Assembly: GCA_036389335.1 (NCBI GenBank)
Contig: DASVQC010000064.1
Coordinates: 46,428-110,427, forward strand
Reading direction: 5' to 3'
DNA: 64,000 bases
From: JAIVGV01 sp036389335
GTDB lineage: Bacteria; Acidobacteriota; Blastocatellia; Pyrinomonadales; Pyrinomonadaceae
The translations under genes and the position numbers were made by a program. The notes under the pieces are model-generated. The model saw only the letters and a list, made by a program, of their open reading frames with translations. It had not been told where the DNA came from and did no database searches. Below are positions 16,061-25,336 of the stretch, one piece after another. Each line of letters opens with the position of its first letter. Positions within the stretch are counted from its first letter, which is position 1.

Positions 16061-17311
16061 TTAACCCCGCTTGCGCCCGGCCATGTCGAGCCCGACGGCG
16101 GCGACGAGGATCGCGCCCTTGACGATCTGCTGCGTGTAGGGCTCGACGTTCTTCAGCGACATCCCGTTATCCAGGCTCGCCATGATGAGCGCGCCGAGCA
16201 GCGCGCCGAAGACCGTGCCGCGCCCGCCCATCAGCGAAGTCCCGCCGATGACGCACGCCGCGATGGCGTCAAGCTCCAAGAGTACGCCCGCGTCGGGCGA
16301 CCCGCTCCCCACCCGCGCCGTCAGGATGATCGCGGCGACGCCCGCCAGCGCCCCCATCAGGCAGAAGACCAGCAGGATGTGTCTGCGCAGCGAGATGCCG
16401 GAGAGCCGCGCGGCGTCCGGGTTGCCGCCGATGGCGTAGAGGTAGCGACCGAAGGTGGTGTTCTGCGTGAGGAACGCGCCCGCGAGCGCGACGGCCAGCA
16501 GGATGAAGACGGGGACGGGGATGCCGGCGAAGCGGCCGGGCGCGATCTCGTAAGAGTTCATCATCCAGACGAACCAGAGGGCGACCGCCGAGGGGACGGC
16601 GATCCGCAGCGCCGTCGCCCCGGCGCGCGACGCCCCCAGCCCGTGTCGCCGTCGCGCGCCGTTACGGCGTATGTTCATCCACGCCAGCGCCGCCACCGCC
16701 GCGGCGGCCAGCCCCCAGCCGATGACCGGCGCGACGTAGTCCTGCCCGATCATCTTGAAGCCTTGCAGGTTGACGGGGATCGTCTCGCCCTTGCTCAGGC
16801 CGAGGATTACGCCGCGCCACGCGAGCAGGCCCCCCAGCGTGACGATGAAGGCGGGGATGTTGAGGTAGGCGACGAGCCCGCCCTGGAGCGCGCCGACGAC
16901 GACGCCGACCGCGACGCCCGCGGCGAGCGAAGGCGCGAGCCCCCAGCCGAGCCAGCCCTGCACGATGGCCGCGATGCCGCCCGCCAGCCCCACGAGCGAG
17001 CCGACCGAGAGATCGATCTGGCCCGCCACGATCACCATCAGCATCCCCACGGCGAGCACGCCCGTCACGGCGGTCTGCCGCATCAGGTTCGAGAAGTTGC
17101 GCGGGGAGAGGAAGATTCTGTCCGTCGCGTAGTGGAAGACGAGCCAGATGACGACGAGCGCGAAGAGCATCGTGTAGGCGCGTAGCGCGTCGGTCGGGAT
17201 TCTGAGGCCGCCGACGCGCGTCTGCTTGACCACCCCCGCGTCGGCGGGCGAGGGCGAGGCGTCGGCGACGACGGGCGGTCGCTCGGCGGCGGGTTCGTTC
17301 GATGGGTTCAT
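16061..17311 (-). CDS. xylH: Sugar ABC transporter permease (XylH-like)
   Basis: 416 residues from ATG 17311; a GTG at 17323 would add four. Multi-spanning permease of the ribose/xylose (BPD_transp_2) family, moving a pentose or similar sugar across the inner membrane. The family motifs NFSNLMRQTAVTGVLAVGM, VIVAGQIDLSVGSLVGLAGG and GGLLAWRGV are present, and the C-terminal third has GGTSLMGGRGTVFGALLGAL. A longer insert around residues 185-215 (WMNIRRNGARRRHG) matches the XylH-type layout. It is last in the xylF-xylG-xylH order, but two small genes lie between it and xylG. The substrate is inferred from family only. Confidence 0.9.
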   Translation of the reverse strand: MNPSNEPAAERPPVVADASPSPADAGVVKQTRVGGLRIPTDALRAYTMLFALVVIWLVFHYATDRIFLSPRNFSNLMRQTAVTGVLAVGMLMVIVAGQIDLSVGSLVGLAGGIAAIVQGWLGWGLAPSLAAGVAVGVVVGALQGGLVAYLNIPAFIVTLGGLLAWRGVILGLSKGETIPVNLQGFKMIGQDYVAPVIGWGLAAAAVAALAWMNIRRNGARRRHGLGASRAGATALRIAVPSAVALWFVWMMNSYEIAPGRFAGIPVPVFILLAVALAGAFLTQNTTFGRYLYAIGGNPDAARLSGISLRRHILLVFCLMGALAGVAAIILTARVGSGSPDAGVLLELDAIAACVIGGTSLMGGRGTVFGALLGALIMASLDNGMSLKNVEPYTQQIVKGAILVAAVGLDMAGRKRG

Positions 17312-17339
17312 ATGGTAAGTCACCGGGCAAACGTCCGTC

Positions 17340-17519
17340 TCAGACCTCGCGACCGCAGAACCTGCACACCTTGGCCGCCTCCTTGATCGTCTCGGCGCAG
17401 TGCGGGCAGGTCTTACCCGCGCCCGAATTCCGCCCCCTCACCAGCCAGACGATCAGCACGACGACGGCGGCGAAGACCGCGATGACGATCAGTTCCGCCA
17501 CGCCTATCGAGTTCGGCAC
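17340..17519 (-). CDS. Small zinc-ribbon membrane protein (59 aa)
   Basis: The frame starts at GTG 17519, preceded by GGAGGGAGGGCGACC, which is a strong ribosome binding site. The protein has one hydrophobic segment (about residues 9-28) and a C-terminal two-CxxC zinc ribbon (CPHCAETIKEAAKVCRFCG). This layout is seen in many small double-zinc-ribbon membrane proteins. It lies between the DUF4177-like gene and xylH, all on the same strand. A transport-related role is not evident. It is short, so confidence rests on the zinc ribbon and the ribosome binding site. Confidence 0.78.
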   Translation of the reverse strand: MPNSIGVAELIVIAVFAAVVVLIVWLVRGRNSGAGKTCPHCAETIKEAAKVCRFCGREV

Positions 17520-17644
17520 GGTCGCCCTCCCTCCGGCAGTTTAAGTCAAAGCCCGACGAACTTCGTCATGGCCGCGAGCCGGACGCTCGACGACGGGTCA
17601 GTCCGCCGTGCGGCTCATGGCCTCACCTCGCGCGCGACGGCCTA

Positions 17645-17899
17645 CTACTTGGCGCGCTTGAACACGAATTCGATTCTCCCCCGATCTTCGCGGTTGATCG
17701 CCGCCACCAACTCCCACCCTTGCCTGCCCATCTCGTTGAATCTCTTGTCGCCCTCATCGTAGTAAGTGCCGGACTGGATGCTCACGGATCTGTATTCCCA
17801 CTCAGCCTTCCCCCCGCCCTGCCTCTGCCCGTAGGCTGACCAGCCGACGACACACAGGAGCGCGAACACGACGACCGATAAGTAAGCCTTTGTTCTCAC
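17645..17899 (-). CDS. Small exported DUF4177-like protein
   Basis: 84 residues. An N-terminal signal peptide (YLSVVVFALLCVVGWSAYG) is followed by WEYRSV...FNEMGRQGWELVAA, the pattern of the DUF4177 family (W-E-Y strand and GxxGWELV helix/turn). Function of the family is unknown. It lies downstream of xylG on the same strand with a 36-bp gap. The start ATG has GAAGGAGGTTCGCAGGTGAGAAC upstream, containing a good AGGAGG ribosome binding site. Confidence 0.8.
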   Translation of the reverse strand: MRTKAYLSVVVFALLCVVGWSAYGQRQGGGKAEWEYRSVSIQSGTYYDEGDKRFNEMGRQGWELVAAINREDRGRIEFVFKRAK

Positions 17900-17935
17900 C
17901 TGCGAACCTCCTTCGAGTTTGCCGAGATAATACTC

Positions 17936-19480
17936 TCACGCCGCGCGCCGCGCGCGCCCCGTCGCGCAGGCCATCACGGCTTCGGGCGTCGCGGCGTCGC
18001 GCGCGAACTCGCCCGTCAGCTTCCCTTCGTGGAGGACGAGGACGCGGTCGGAGAGTCCGAGCACCTCGGGCAGCTCCGAGGAGACGAGGACGATGGCGAG
18101 CCCCTCGCGCGCGAGCCGGTTGATCTGCGCGTAAATCTCCTGCTTCGCGCCCACGTCGATGCCGCGCGTCGGCTCGTCGAGGAAGAGGACTTTCGGGTTC
18201 GTCAGGAGCCACTTCGCCAAGACGACCTTCTGCTGGTTGCCGCCCGAGAGCGTGCCCGCGACGGTGAAGACCGAGTTCGCCTTGACGCGCAGCTCCCTCA
18301 TCGCCCGCGCGCCCGAGGCGGCCTCCGCGTCCGTGTCCGTGACGAAGCGGCCCGACAGTCTCTTGAGGCCGGCGAGCGTCATGTTGTTCAGGATCGTCTG
18401 GTCGAGGACGAGCCCGAACCGCTTGCGATCCTCCGTGACGAAACCGACGCCGTGCCGGATCGCGTCGCGCGGGTTCCTGATCGACGCCTCCCGGCCCTCG
18501 ACTAAAATCTCGCCCGACACGCGCCCGGCGTGCGCCCCGAAGAGCGCCATCAGGAGATCGCTCCGCCCCGCGCCCATCAGCCCCGCCACCCCGAGCACTT
18601 CGCCGCGCCGCACCGCGAAGCTCACGCCGTCCACGATCCTCTTCCCCGCCACGTTCGGGTCTTCGACCACCACGCCCCGCGCCTCGAACGCCACCTCGCC
18701 GCGCGCGTGGTCGGCGGCGGGGAAGATGTCGCCCACCTCGCGCCCGACCATCCGCGCGATGACGCGCGACTCGTCCCACTCTCCGGTCGCCGCCGTCCCC
18801 ACCGTGCGCCCGTCGCGCAAGACCGTGATCCGATCCGAGATGCGGAACACCTCGCCGAGCTTGTGCGAGATGTAGATCATGCCGACGCCGCGCTCGCGCA
18901 AGCGTTCGAGTATCCGGAAGAGCGTCTCGACCTCCGCGCCCGTGAGCGCGGCGGTCGGCTCGTCTAAGACGAGGATGCGCGCGTCCTGCGACAGGGCCTT
19001 CGCGATCTCGACGAGCTGCTGCTGGCCGATGCCGAGGTCGCGCACGGGGGCGCGCGCGTCAACCTTCAGGCGCAGGTCTTCGAGCAGCCCGGAGGCGCGG
19101 CGGTACAACTCCTCCCAGCGGACGACGCCGAAGCGCCGCGGCTCGCGACCGAGAAAGATGTTCTCGCCGACCGTCATCTCCTTGACGAGCGACAGCTCCT
19201 GAAAGATGACCGCGACGCCCGCGCCGCCCGCGTCGCGCACGCCCGCGAACCGACGCCCCTCGCCCCCGACAACTATCTCCCCGCCGTAGGAGCCGTGCGG
19301 GTAGACGCCGCCGAGGATCTTCATCAGCGTGGACTTGCCCGCGCCGTTCTCGCCGACGAGGGCGTGCACCTCGCCGCGGCGCAGGTCGAACGTGACGCCG
19401 TCCAGGGCGCGCACGCCGGGGAAACTCTTCGTGATCTCGCGCATCTCCAGAAACGGAGAGCCGCCGCCTTCGGTCGTCAT
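17936..19480 (-). CDS. xylG: Sugar ABC transporter ATP-binding protein (XylG-like)
   Basis: 514 residues with two ABC domains, as usual for the ribose/xylose class. Domain 1 has Walker A GENGAGKST, signature LGIGQQQLVEIAKAL and Walker B ILVLDEPTAAL. Domain 2 has the degenerate Walker A GLMGAGRSD, signature LSGGNQQKVVLAKWL and Walker B VLFLDEPTRGIDVGAK. The start MTTEGGGSP at 19480 was chosen because ABC homology begins directly after it (FLEMREITKSFPGV); the longer open frame upstream is an overlap with the neighbouring gene. It energises import through the XylH-like permease. Confidence 0.95.
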   Translation of the reverse strand: MTTEGGGSPFLEMREITKSFPGVRALDGVTFDLRRGEVHALVGENGAGKSTLMKILGGVYPHGSYGGEIVVGGEGRRFAGVRDAGGAGVAVIFQELSLVKEMTVGENIFLGREPRRFGVVRWEELYRRASGLLEDLRLKVDARAPVRDLGIGQQQLVEIAKALSQDARILVLDEPTAALTGAEVETLFRILERLRERGVGMIYISHKLGEVFRISDRITVLRDGRTVGTAATGEWDESRVIARMVGREVGDIFPAADHARGEVAFEARGVVVEDPNVAGKRIVDGVSFAVRRGEVLGVAGLMGAGRSDLLMALFGAHAGRVSGEILVEGREASIRNPRDAIRHGVGFVTEDRKRFGLVLDQTILNNMTLAGLKRLSGRFVTDTDAEAASGARAMRELRVKANSVFTVAGTLSGGNQQKVVLAKWLLTNPKVLFLDEPTRGIDVGAKQEIYAQINRLAREGLAIVLVSSELPEVLGLSDRVLVLHEGKLTGEFARDAATPEAVMACATGRARRAA

Positions 19481-19503
19481 CGGTCGTCCGTCGCCTTCAC
19501 CGC

Positions 19504-19881
19504 TCAGGGCGTGTTCCAGATGTCCACGTCGAGCTTCCAAGCGCCGCCCTCGCGCTTCCAGATCACGACGTACTTGCCCGTCTGCCGCGCCCTTTCGCCC
19601 GCGCCCGTCTCGACGCTCAGGGTGAAGCGCCCGATCTCGCAGGCGTAATCGCCGCACGGCTTCACCTCGACGGTTTCGAGGGCCGCCTCCTTGATGCCCA
19701 TCCGCATCGCGCCCTCCCAGAACTGCCGGATCGCGTCCGCGCCGCTCGACGCCGGCGCGTCCGGCGGCATCAGCCGCGCGTCGTCGGTGTAGAGCGCGGC
19801 GACCCCCGCCGCGTCGCCGCGCATGAACGCCTCGGAGAACTTCCGGTTGTTCGCCCTGATCGCCTCTTCGGCTTCTGCCAT
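19504..19881 (-). CDS. SnoaL/DUF4440-like NTF2-fold protein
   Basis: 125 residues from ATG 19881, which has GAGGGGGGTGAGGGG just upstream; a start at 19902 would add seven residues. The sequence fits the NTF2-like/SnoaL-DUF4440 fold: N-terminal helix AEEAIRANNRKFSEAFMRGDA, then AALYTDDARLMPPDAP and a C-terminal strand pair ending GGAWKLDVDIWNTP. Such proteins are small enzymes or ligand binders of varied function, so no reaction is assigned. It lies between xylF and xylG with short gaps and is probably co-transcribed with them. Confidence 0.85.
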   Translation of the reverse strand: MAEAEEAIRANNRKFSEAFMRGDAAGVAALYTDDARLMPPDAPASSGADAIRQFWEGAMRMGIKEAALETVEVKPCGDYACEIGRFTLSVETGAGERARQTGKYVVIWKREGGAWKLDVDIWNTP

Positions 19882-19960
19882 CCCCTCACCCCCCCTCTCC
19901 ACCGACTACCCTCCGGCGAACACGAAGGCCGCCGATTCAGACCCCGAAGGCCCCCGTCTT

Positions 19961-21067
19961 CTACTTCGGGCACTTGTCGGCGGGCAGCCCTTCGCAGATG
20001 CGCTCTAGCGTGTGGTAGCCGTCCTTGACGACCGTCGCGGGGATGTTGGTCTTATCGACGGCGACGAGGTCGAGCAGGATCGAGGGCACGTCCTTCCGGT
20101 CGTTGTTGACCGTGTCGTGCGTGGCGACGGCCTCGCCGCGCGCGAGCTTCATCGCGGCGTCGACCGCCGCGTCGGCGAGCGGCTTGATCGGCTTGTAGAC
20201 GGTCATCGTCTGACGGCCCTTGAGAATCTCCTTCATCGAGGCGAGGTCGGCGTCCTGCCCGGAGACGAGGACTTTCCCGGCGAGCCCCTGCTGGTCGAGC
20301 GCGCTGATCGCGCCGCGCGCCGTGCCGTCGTTCGAGGCGACCACGGCGTCCACCTTGTTGCCCGACTGCGTGAGCGCGTTCTCGACGATCTTCAGCGCCT
20401 CCTCGGCCAGCCACTCCTTCGCGTAGTCGTCCTTGACGATCTTCACGTCGCCGCGATCGACGGCGGGCTGCAACACGTTCATCTGCCCCTTGTGCAGCAG
20501 GAGCGCGTTGTTGTCGGTCGGCGAGCCGCCGACGATGACGAAGTTGGCGGGCTTCTTGCCGACGTGGTCGAGCAGGTACTGCGCCTGCATCTCGCCGATC
20601 TTGACGACCTGCGAGGAGACGTAGAGATCGACGTCGCTGTTGCGGATCAGGCGGTCGTAGGAGATGACGGGCACGCCCTGCCGGTGCGCCGACTCGACGA
20701 TGGCCGCGGCGGCGACGCCGTTGTGCGGCGCGACGATCAAAACGTCGATGCCCTTCGTCAGCATGTTCTCGGCCTGATTGATCTGCACGCGGTCGTCGCC
20801 GTTCGCCACGTCGATCAAGACCTCCGCGCCCAGCTCGGCGGCGCGCTTCGCCACCAGCTCGCGATCCCTCTGCCACCGCTCCTCCTTCACCGTGTCCATC
20901 GAGAACCCGATCTTGACACGCTCGCCCGCGCCCTTCGTCTTGCGCGCGTACGAGCCGCCGCCGTCGCCCCCGGCGTTGGAGTTCGGCGACCCGCCGCTGA
21001 CGCACGCCGACAGCAGCAGCGCGGGCAGGAGGAGGGCGGCGGCGGTCAGATTTTTAATCGCTCGCAT
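19961..21067 (-). CDS. xylF: Periplasmic sugar-binding lipoprotein (XylF-like)
   Basis: 368 residues. A lipobox LLSAC places it as a lipoprotein at the inner-membrane face. The mature part is a Peripla_BP_4 fold with VKIGFSMDTVKEERWQRD, NMLTKGIDVLIVAPHNG, VPVISYDRLIRNSDVDLYVS, AVVASNDGTARGAISAL and KVLVSGQDADL, all close to D-xylose-binding XylF motifs. It is first in the ABC importer unit and is divergent from the TonB receptor gene. Xylose is the best guess for the ligand. No xylose catabolic gene is present nearby, so another aldose remains possible. Confidence 0.93.
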   Translation of the reverse strand: MRAIKNLTAAALLLPALLLSACVSGGSPNSNAGGDGGGSYARKTKGAGERVKIGFSMDTVKEERWQRDRELVAKRAAELGAEVLIDVANGDDRVQINQAENMLTKGIDVLIVAPHNGVAAAAIVESAHRQGVPVISYDRLIRNSDVDLYVSSQVVKIGEMQAQYLLDHVGKKPANFVIVGGSPTDNNALLLHKGQMNVLQPAVDRGDVKIVKDDYAKEWLAEEALKIVENALTQSGNKVDAVVASNDGTARGAISALDQQGLAGKVLVSGQDADLASMKEILKGRQTMTVYKPIKPLADAAVDAAMKLARGEAVATHDTVNNDRKDVPSILLDLVAVDKTNIPATVVKDGYHTLERICEGLPADKCPK

Positions 21068-21330
21068 CTGTGTAAGCTCCTTCGTCGTGACCCGCGCCCG
21101 TCGGGCGGGGGACTTGTGGTGTGTCTTCTTGTGCCCGCGCCGCCGTGGAAGGCGACTCGCGGCGGGGCGTGTGGGGCGCGGCTTCTCGCGCGGCGCGGCC
21201 CGTTGAACTCTTTCGTCAGGACTCGCTCTTGCGTGTGCGCCCTAGCTTACCAAAGACGCGGCGAAGATTACCATTGAAATGTAGAGTGCCGAGTGGTAAC
21301 TTGCCCGCAAGCTTAAATCCCCCCAAACCG

Positions 21331-21360
21331 TCCCGACAGTTTGAAAAGCTTTCCCGACAG
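21331..21360. promoter_or_regulatory. Direct repeat of TCCCGACAG at 21-bp spacing
   Basis: TCCCGACAG occurs at 21331-21339 and 21352-21360, two helical turns apart, in the divergent xylF/TonB receptor gap. A relative (GACGACAG) follows at about 21365. It is a candidate regulator site, supported only by spacing and position. Confidence 0.35.
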
Positions 21361-21395
21361 GGAGGACGACAGTTCTCTTACCGCGGGAGCCTATG

Positions 21396-21415
21396 CGCGT
21401 TAACCCGCGTTAACC
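21396..21415. promoter_or_regulatory. Tandem GCGTTAACCC repeat
   Basis: Two perfect head-to-tail copies of a 10-bp unit, each containing the palindrome GTTAAC, lie about 70 bp before the TonB receptor start. They could be an operator. No promoter could be assigned with confidence, and nothing else was recognised in the gap from 21068 to 21483. Confidence 0.35.
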
Positions 21416-21483
21416 CAAGACCCCGGCGGCGCTCACGCCAGCCGGCGCCGACACGCCAGCCAACACCCCAGGGAGGTCTCGTC

Positions 21484-24400
21484 ATGCGTCAGTCGTTCAA
21501 CCGTTGTCTCCGCGCCGCCGCCTGCGCGCTGCTCGTCGCCCTCTGCTGTTCCGCCGCCGCCGCGTAGTTCCGCGCGGGCGTGCAGGGCACGATCAAGGAC
21601 GCCGGCGGGGCCATCGTGCCCGGCGCGACCGTCACGCTCACCAGCAAGGAGACGAACAAGTCGCAGACGACCACCTCCAGCGAGGAGGGCTTCTACCGCT
21701 TCAACCAGCTCGCGCCCGGCGCTTACACGCTCAGCGCCGAGAAGTCGGGCTTCAAGAAGCAACTGCTCGACAACGTCGTCCTCAGCGGCGAGGACGTGCA
21801 GGGCATCGACCTCGCGCTCACGACCGGCGAAATCTCCGAGGCCGTCACGATCACCTCCGACAGCGTCCCCCTGCTCGACACCGAGACGGCCAACATCAGG
21901 GGCGTGATCACGGCGCGCGAGGTGCGGCAGCTCCCGCAGGCCGGGCGCAACCCCTACGAGCTGGCGCGCACCGCGCCCGGCGTCTTCGGCGACACGGCGC
22001 GCGCCGGCGCGGGCAACAACGCGCAGTTCATCCCCGGCGTCGAGCAGCTCGGCGGCGGCTCGAACAGCGGCGTCTTCCAGACCGAGAACCAGACGCAGAT
22101 CAGCGCCAACGGCCAGCGCGTCTCAAGCAACAACTACCAGATCGACGGCGTCAGCGTGAACAGTCTGGGGTTGGGCGGCGCGGCGGTCGTCACGCCGAAT
22201 CAGGAGTCGGTCAAAGAGGTCTCCGTCGTCAGCAGCACCTACTCGGCTGAGGACGGGCGCAACACCGGCGCGCAGATCAAGGTCGTCTCCCAGAACGGCA
22301 CGAACGAATTTCACGGCACGGCGGTCGCCAACTACGGCTCGCCGAAGCTCAACTCCTTCAACAAGTACTTCGGCCCCACCTCCGGCCCGGCCTCGACGCC
22401 CGCCCTCCTGAGCTGCCAGCGCGGCGCGCGCGTCTTCGCCAGCCGCTGCCCGACCATCGTCGATCAGTACGAGCGCAAGTTCGCCGGGAGCGTCGGCGGG
22501 CCGGTCTACCTGCCGCGCTTCGGCGAGGGCGGGAGCGCCTACTTGAGCGGCAAGAACCGGCTCTTCTTCTTCTTCTCGACCGAGGCGCTGCGCCGCAGCA
22601 ACTCGACGGTCGGCAACGTCTTCATCGAGACGCCGGAGTTCCGCGACTACGTGCGGAGCGTGCGCCCGGGCGGCTTCGCCGCACAGCTTTTCAACACGCC
22701 CGGCGTCGTCCCCGTGCGCGTCCTCGCCACCGGCCTGCCGAGCGGCGGGCCGAATGGCCCCAGCCGCGCCGTCAACGGTCAAGCGGGCCTCAGCTTCGAC
22801 ATCGGCTCGATCAACACGCCGCTCGGCCAGAACGTCGGCGAGGGCTTCTTCGACGGCATCCCCGACGTGACGCTCGCCAGCGTCTCCGTCCCCACCAGCA
22901 CCCGCGGCAACCAGTACAACACGCGCTTCGACTACAACCACGGCGACAAGGATCAGTTCGCGCTGAGCACCTACTTCACCAAGCTCGACAACTTCGGCGG
23001 GTCGGCGAGCGGTCGGCCCTTCGAAGACCTCACGTTCAGCCCCTTCAACTCCGCCGCCACCTTCACCTACATCCGCACCGTCTCGGCTAACCTGCTCAAC
23101 GAGGCGCGCGTCAACTTCACGCGCTTCAACGCCAACGAGCTGGAGTCGCTCGGCAGCGGCAACCTCTCGATCCCGCGCCTCCAGATTCAGGGCTTCGGCT
23201 CCGGCTTCGGCTTCGGCGGCCCGCCGAGCTTCGGCATCAACCGCGGCACGCCCAACAACCGCACCCAGAACACCTACGAGGCGCGCGACACCTTGACCTA
23301 CGTGCGCGGCAATCAGGCGTACAAGATCGGCTTCGAGGGGCGGCTCGAACAGAACAACAACAACGAAATCTCCGAGGCGCGCCCCGAGTTCACCTTCAAG
23401 AGCCTGCTCGACTTCGCCAACGACTCCGTCTTCTTCGAGAACATCTTCGTCGATCCGCGCAACGGCGGCGCGGCCAACGGCCAACGCTACTTCCGCTCGA
23501 ACGCCTACGCGGCGTTCATTCAGGACGACTGGAAGGTGCGCCCGAACCTGACCGTTAACCTCGGCTTGCGCTACGAGTATCAAACGCCGCTGACCGAAAA
23601 GGAAGGGCGGCTCACGAATTACGTGTTCGGCCCCGGCGGCATCGCTGACGGGCGGGTCGTCGCCGTCGAACGCCTCTACGACCCCGACCGCAACAACTTC
23701 GCGCCTCGACTCGGCTTCGCTTATTCACCTAACTGGAAATCCTTCGGCGGGTTGCTGAGCGCCGACCGGGCCGTCATTCGCGGCGGCTTCGGCATCTCTT
23801 ACGACCGTATTTTCGAGAACCTGCTCACACAGGTGCGCGGCAATCCGCCGTTCGCCGCCCGCACGGGGGAACTCGGACTGTGCTGTTCAGGCACGAACAA
23901 CGCCGCCGATCCCGGCCCGATCATCTACTCGTTCGCCCTCGGGGGCAATCCGTTCCTGTACCCGCCGAATCCAAACTTAGCACGCGGCATTGATCCGCTG
24001 ACGGGCGGATTGCTCCTCCAAAATCCGGTGACGCTGCCCGGCGGCTTCGTCCGCCGCGACATCCCCGTCGAGGTCAACGGCACGCCCCGCGACCTGCCCA
24101 ACGCCTACGTCTACAGCTACTCGCTCGAATTGCAGTACCAGTTGACCCGCAAGACCGTCGGCTCCGTCGGCTATCAGGGCAGCGCGGGCCGCAAGCTGAT
24201 CCGCACCATCGATCTCAACCGCTACACGCCGGGCGACACCTTCGACAACAACCGCGACCGCGTGCAGACGCGCGACGTGCGGGGCAACGCCGTCGCGCCC
24301 CGCCTCACCGGCAACCCGAACTTCGACCGCATCTTCTACGCGCTGCCCGACGTGAACTCCAACTACAACGCGCTGCTCCTGCGCCTGACGCGCCAGTACG

Positions 24401-25101
24401 CGCGCAACTTCACCCTCGACGCCAACTACCGCTTCAGCAAGAGCATCGACACCAGCTCCTTCGGGCGCGGCGCGCAGCAGACCGATCCGAGCGACCAGCG
24501 TCTGGAGCGCGGCCCCTCCGACTTCGACGTCCGGCACAACCTGATCGTCAGCGGCCTCTACCGCGTGCCGTTCTTCAAGTCCGAGCGCGGGCTGCTCGGC
24601 AAACTCCTCGGCGGCTTCGAGCTGAACGGCATCTTAGACATCCACTCCGGATTCCCGTTCACGCCGGTCTTCTTCGGCGACGAGGCGACCGATCTCAACG
24701 GCGACGGCTTCCGCCCCGACCGCCCGACCGGATACCGCGGCGGCGCGATCACGAATGGATCGAATCAGGACTACATCAACGGCATCTTCCCCGGCGGCAA
24801 CGGGCTGCTCTTCTTCACGGAAGGCAGGGGCCCGGCGGGCGTCGGGCGCAACTCTTTCCGCGGGCCGCGCTACCGCTCCGTCGATCTCTCCGTCGTCAAG
24901 CAGACGCGCCTCCCGTTCATCAACGAGGTGGCTAACCTCGATCTGCGCGCCAACCTCTTCAACGCTTTCAACCTGCTCAACCTGCCGTCGTTCCAGCCGG
25001 TGACGTCCAGCGTCGACGTCCGGAACACCGACAATTTCGGGCGCGCGACGTTCGGGCTCGCCGGGCGCGTCATAGAGCTTCAGGCGCGCTTCAGCTTCTG
25101 A
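21484..25101 (+). CDS. Oar-like TonB-dependent receptor with in-frame UAG at codon 28
   Basis: From ATG 21484, preceded by AGGGAGG, the frame encodes a signal peptide (ACALLVALCCSAAAA), then TAG at 21565-21567, then FRAGVQGTIKDAGGAIVPGA without any frame change. Relatives read AQFRAGVQG here, so a single CAG-to-TAG change explains the stop. The remaining 1173 residues (from GTG 21580) look intact: a carboxypeptidase-regulatory/CNA-B-like N-terminal domain, a plug domain, and a large beta-barrel ending in the aromatic C-terminus LQARFSF. Such receptors import large substrates, often glycans, across the outer membrane. Without read-through only a 27-residue peptide is made, and a restart at 21580 would lack the signal peptide. 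It lies upstream of glycosidase genes. Confidence 0.88.
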
Positions 25102-25193
25102 CGCGCACAAATTTTCGGCGCGGGCGGACGAGTCATAGCGTCTCTTCCGCCCGCGCTTCGTCCTCCGGCGTGCTGATCGGCGGCATCCTGATT

Positions 25194-25319
25194 CGATCTC
25201 TTCTCTGTGCGCCCTCCGTGGACTCTGTGCCTCTGTGGTGAGTGCTTCTGATCCTTACCTCACCACGGAGCCACGGAGAAGACAGAGCGGGCACGGAGGA
25301 AGGTCGAAACCAAGACACT
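25194..25319. repeat. Palindromic repeat element, copy 3
   Basis: Arms of CTCTGTGC, CTCCGTGG and CTCTGTGG units face CCACGGAG and CACGGAGG units across the loop GTGAGTGCTT...TACCTCAC. The right end CAAGACACTAC resembles the ends of copies 2, 4 and 5. It lies in the short gap between the TonB receptor and GH3 genes and ends just before the GH3 start. Confidence 0.82.
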
Positions 25320-25336
25320 ACTTAGGGATTTCATTT

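Noticed and set aside
21565..21567. Amber codon as pyrrolysine or reassigned Gln
   Set aside because: Other genes in the window end normally at TAG (for example polA at 62272-62274), so general reassignment is unlikely, and no pyl genes are present.
22123..23583. Long open frame antisense to the TonB receptor
   Set aside because: Extreme GC content opens many antisense frames; the plus-strand product has clear family features and the antisense product is low-complexity.
25235..25336. Longer GH3 start upstream of the signal peptide
   Set aside because: This stretch is the palindromic repeat element; the signal peptide begins at 25337.
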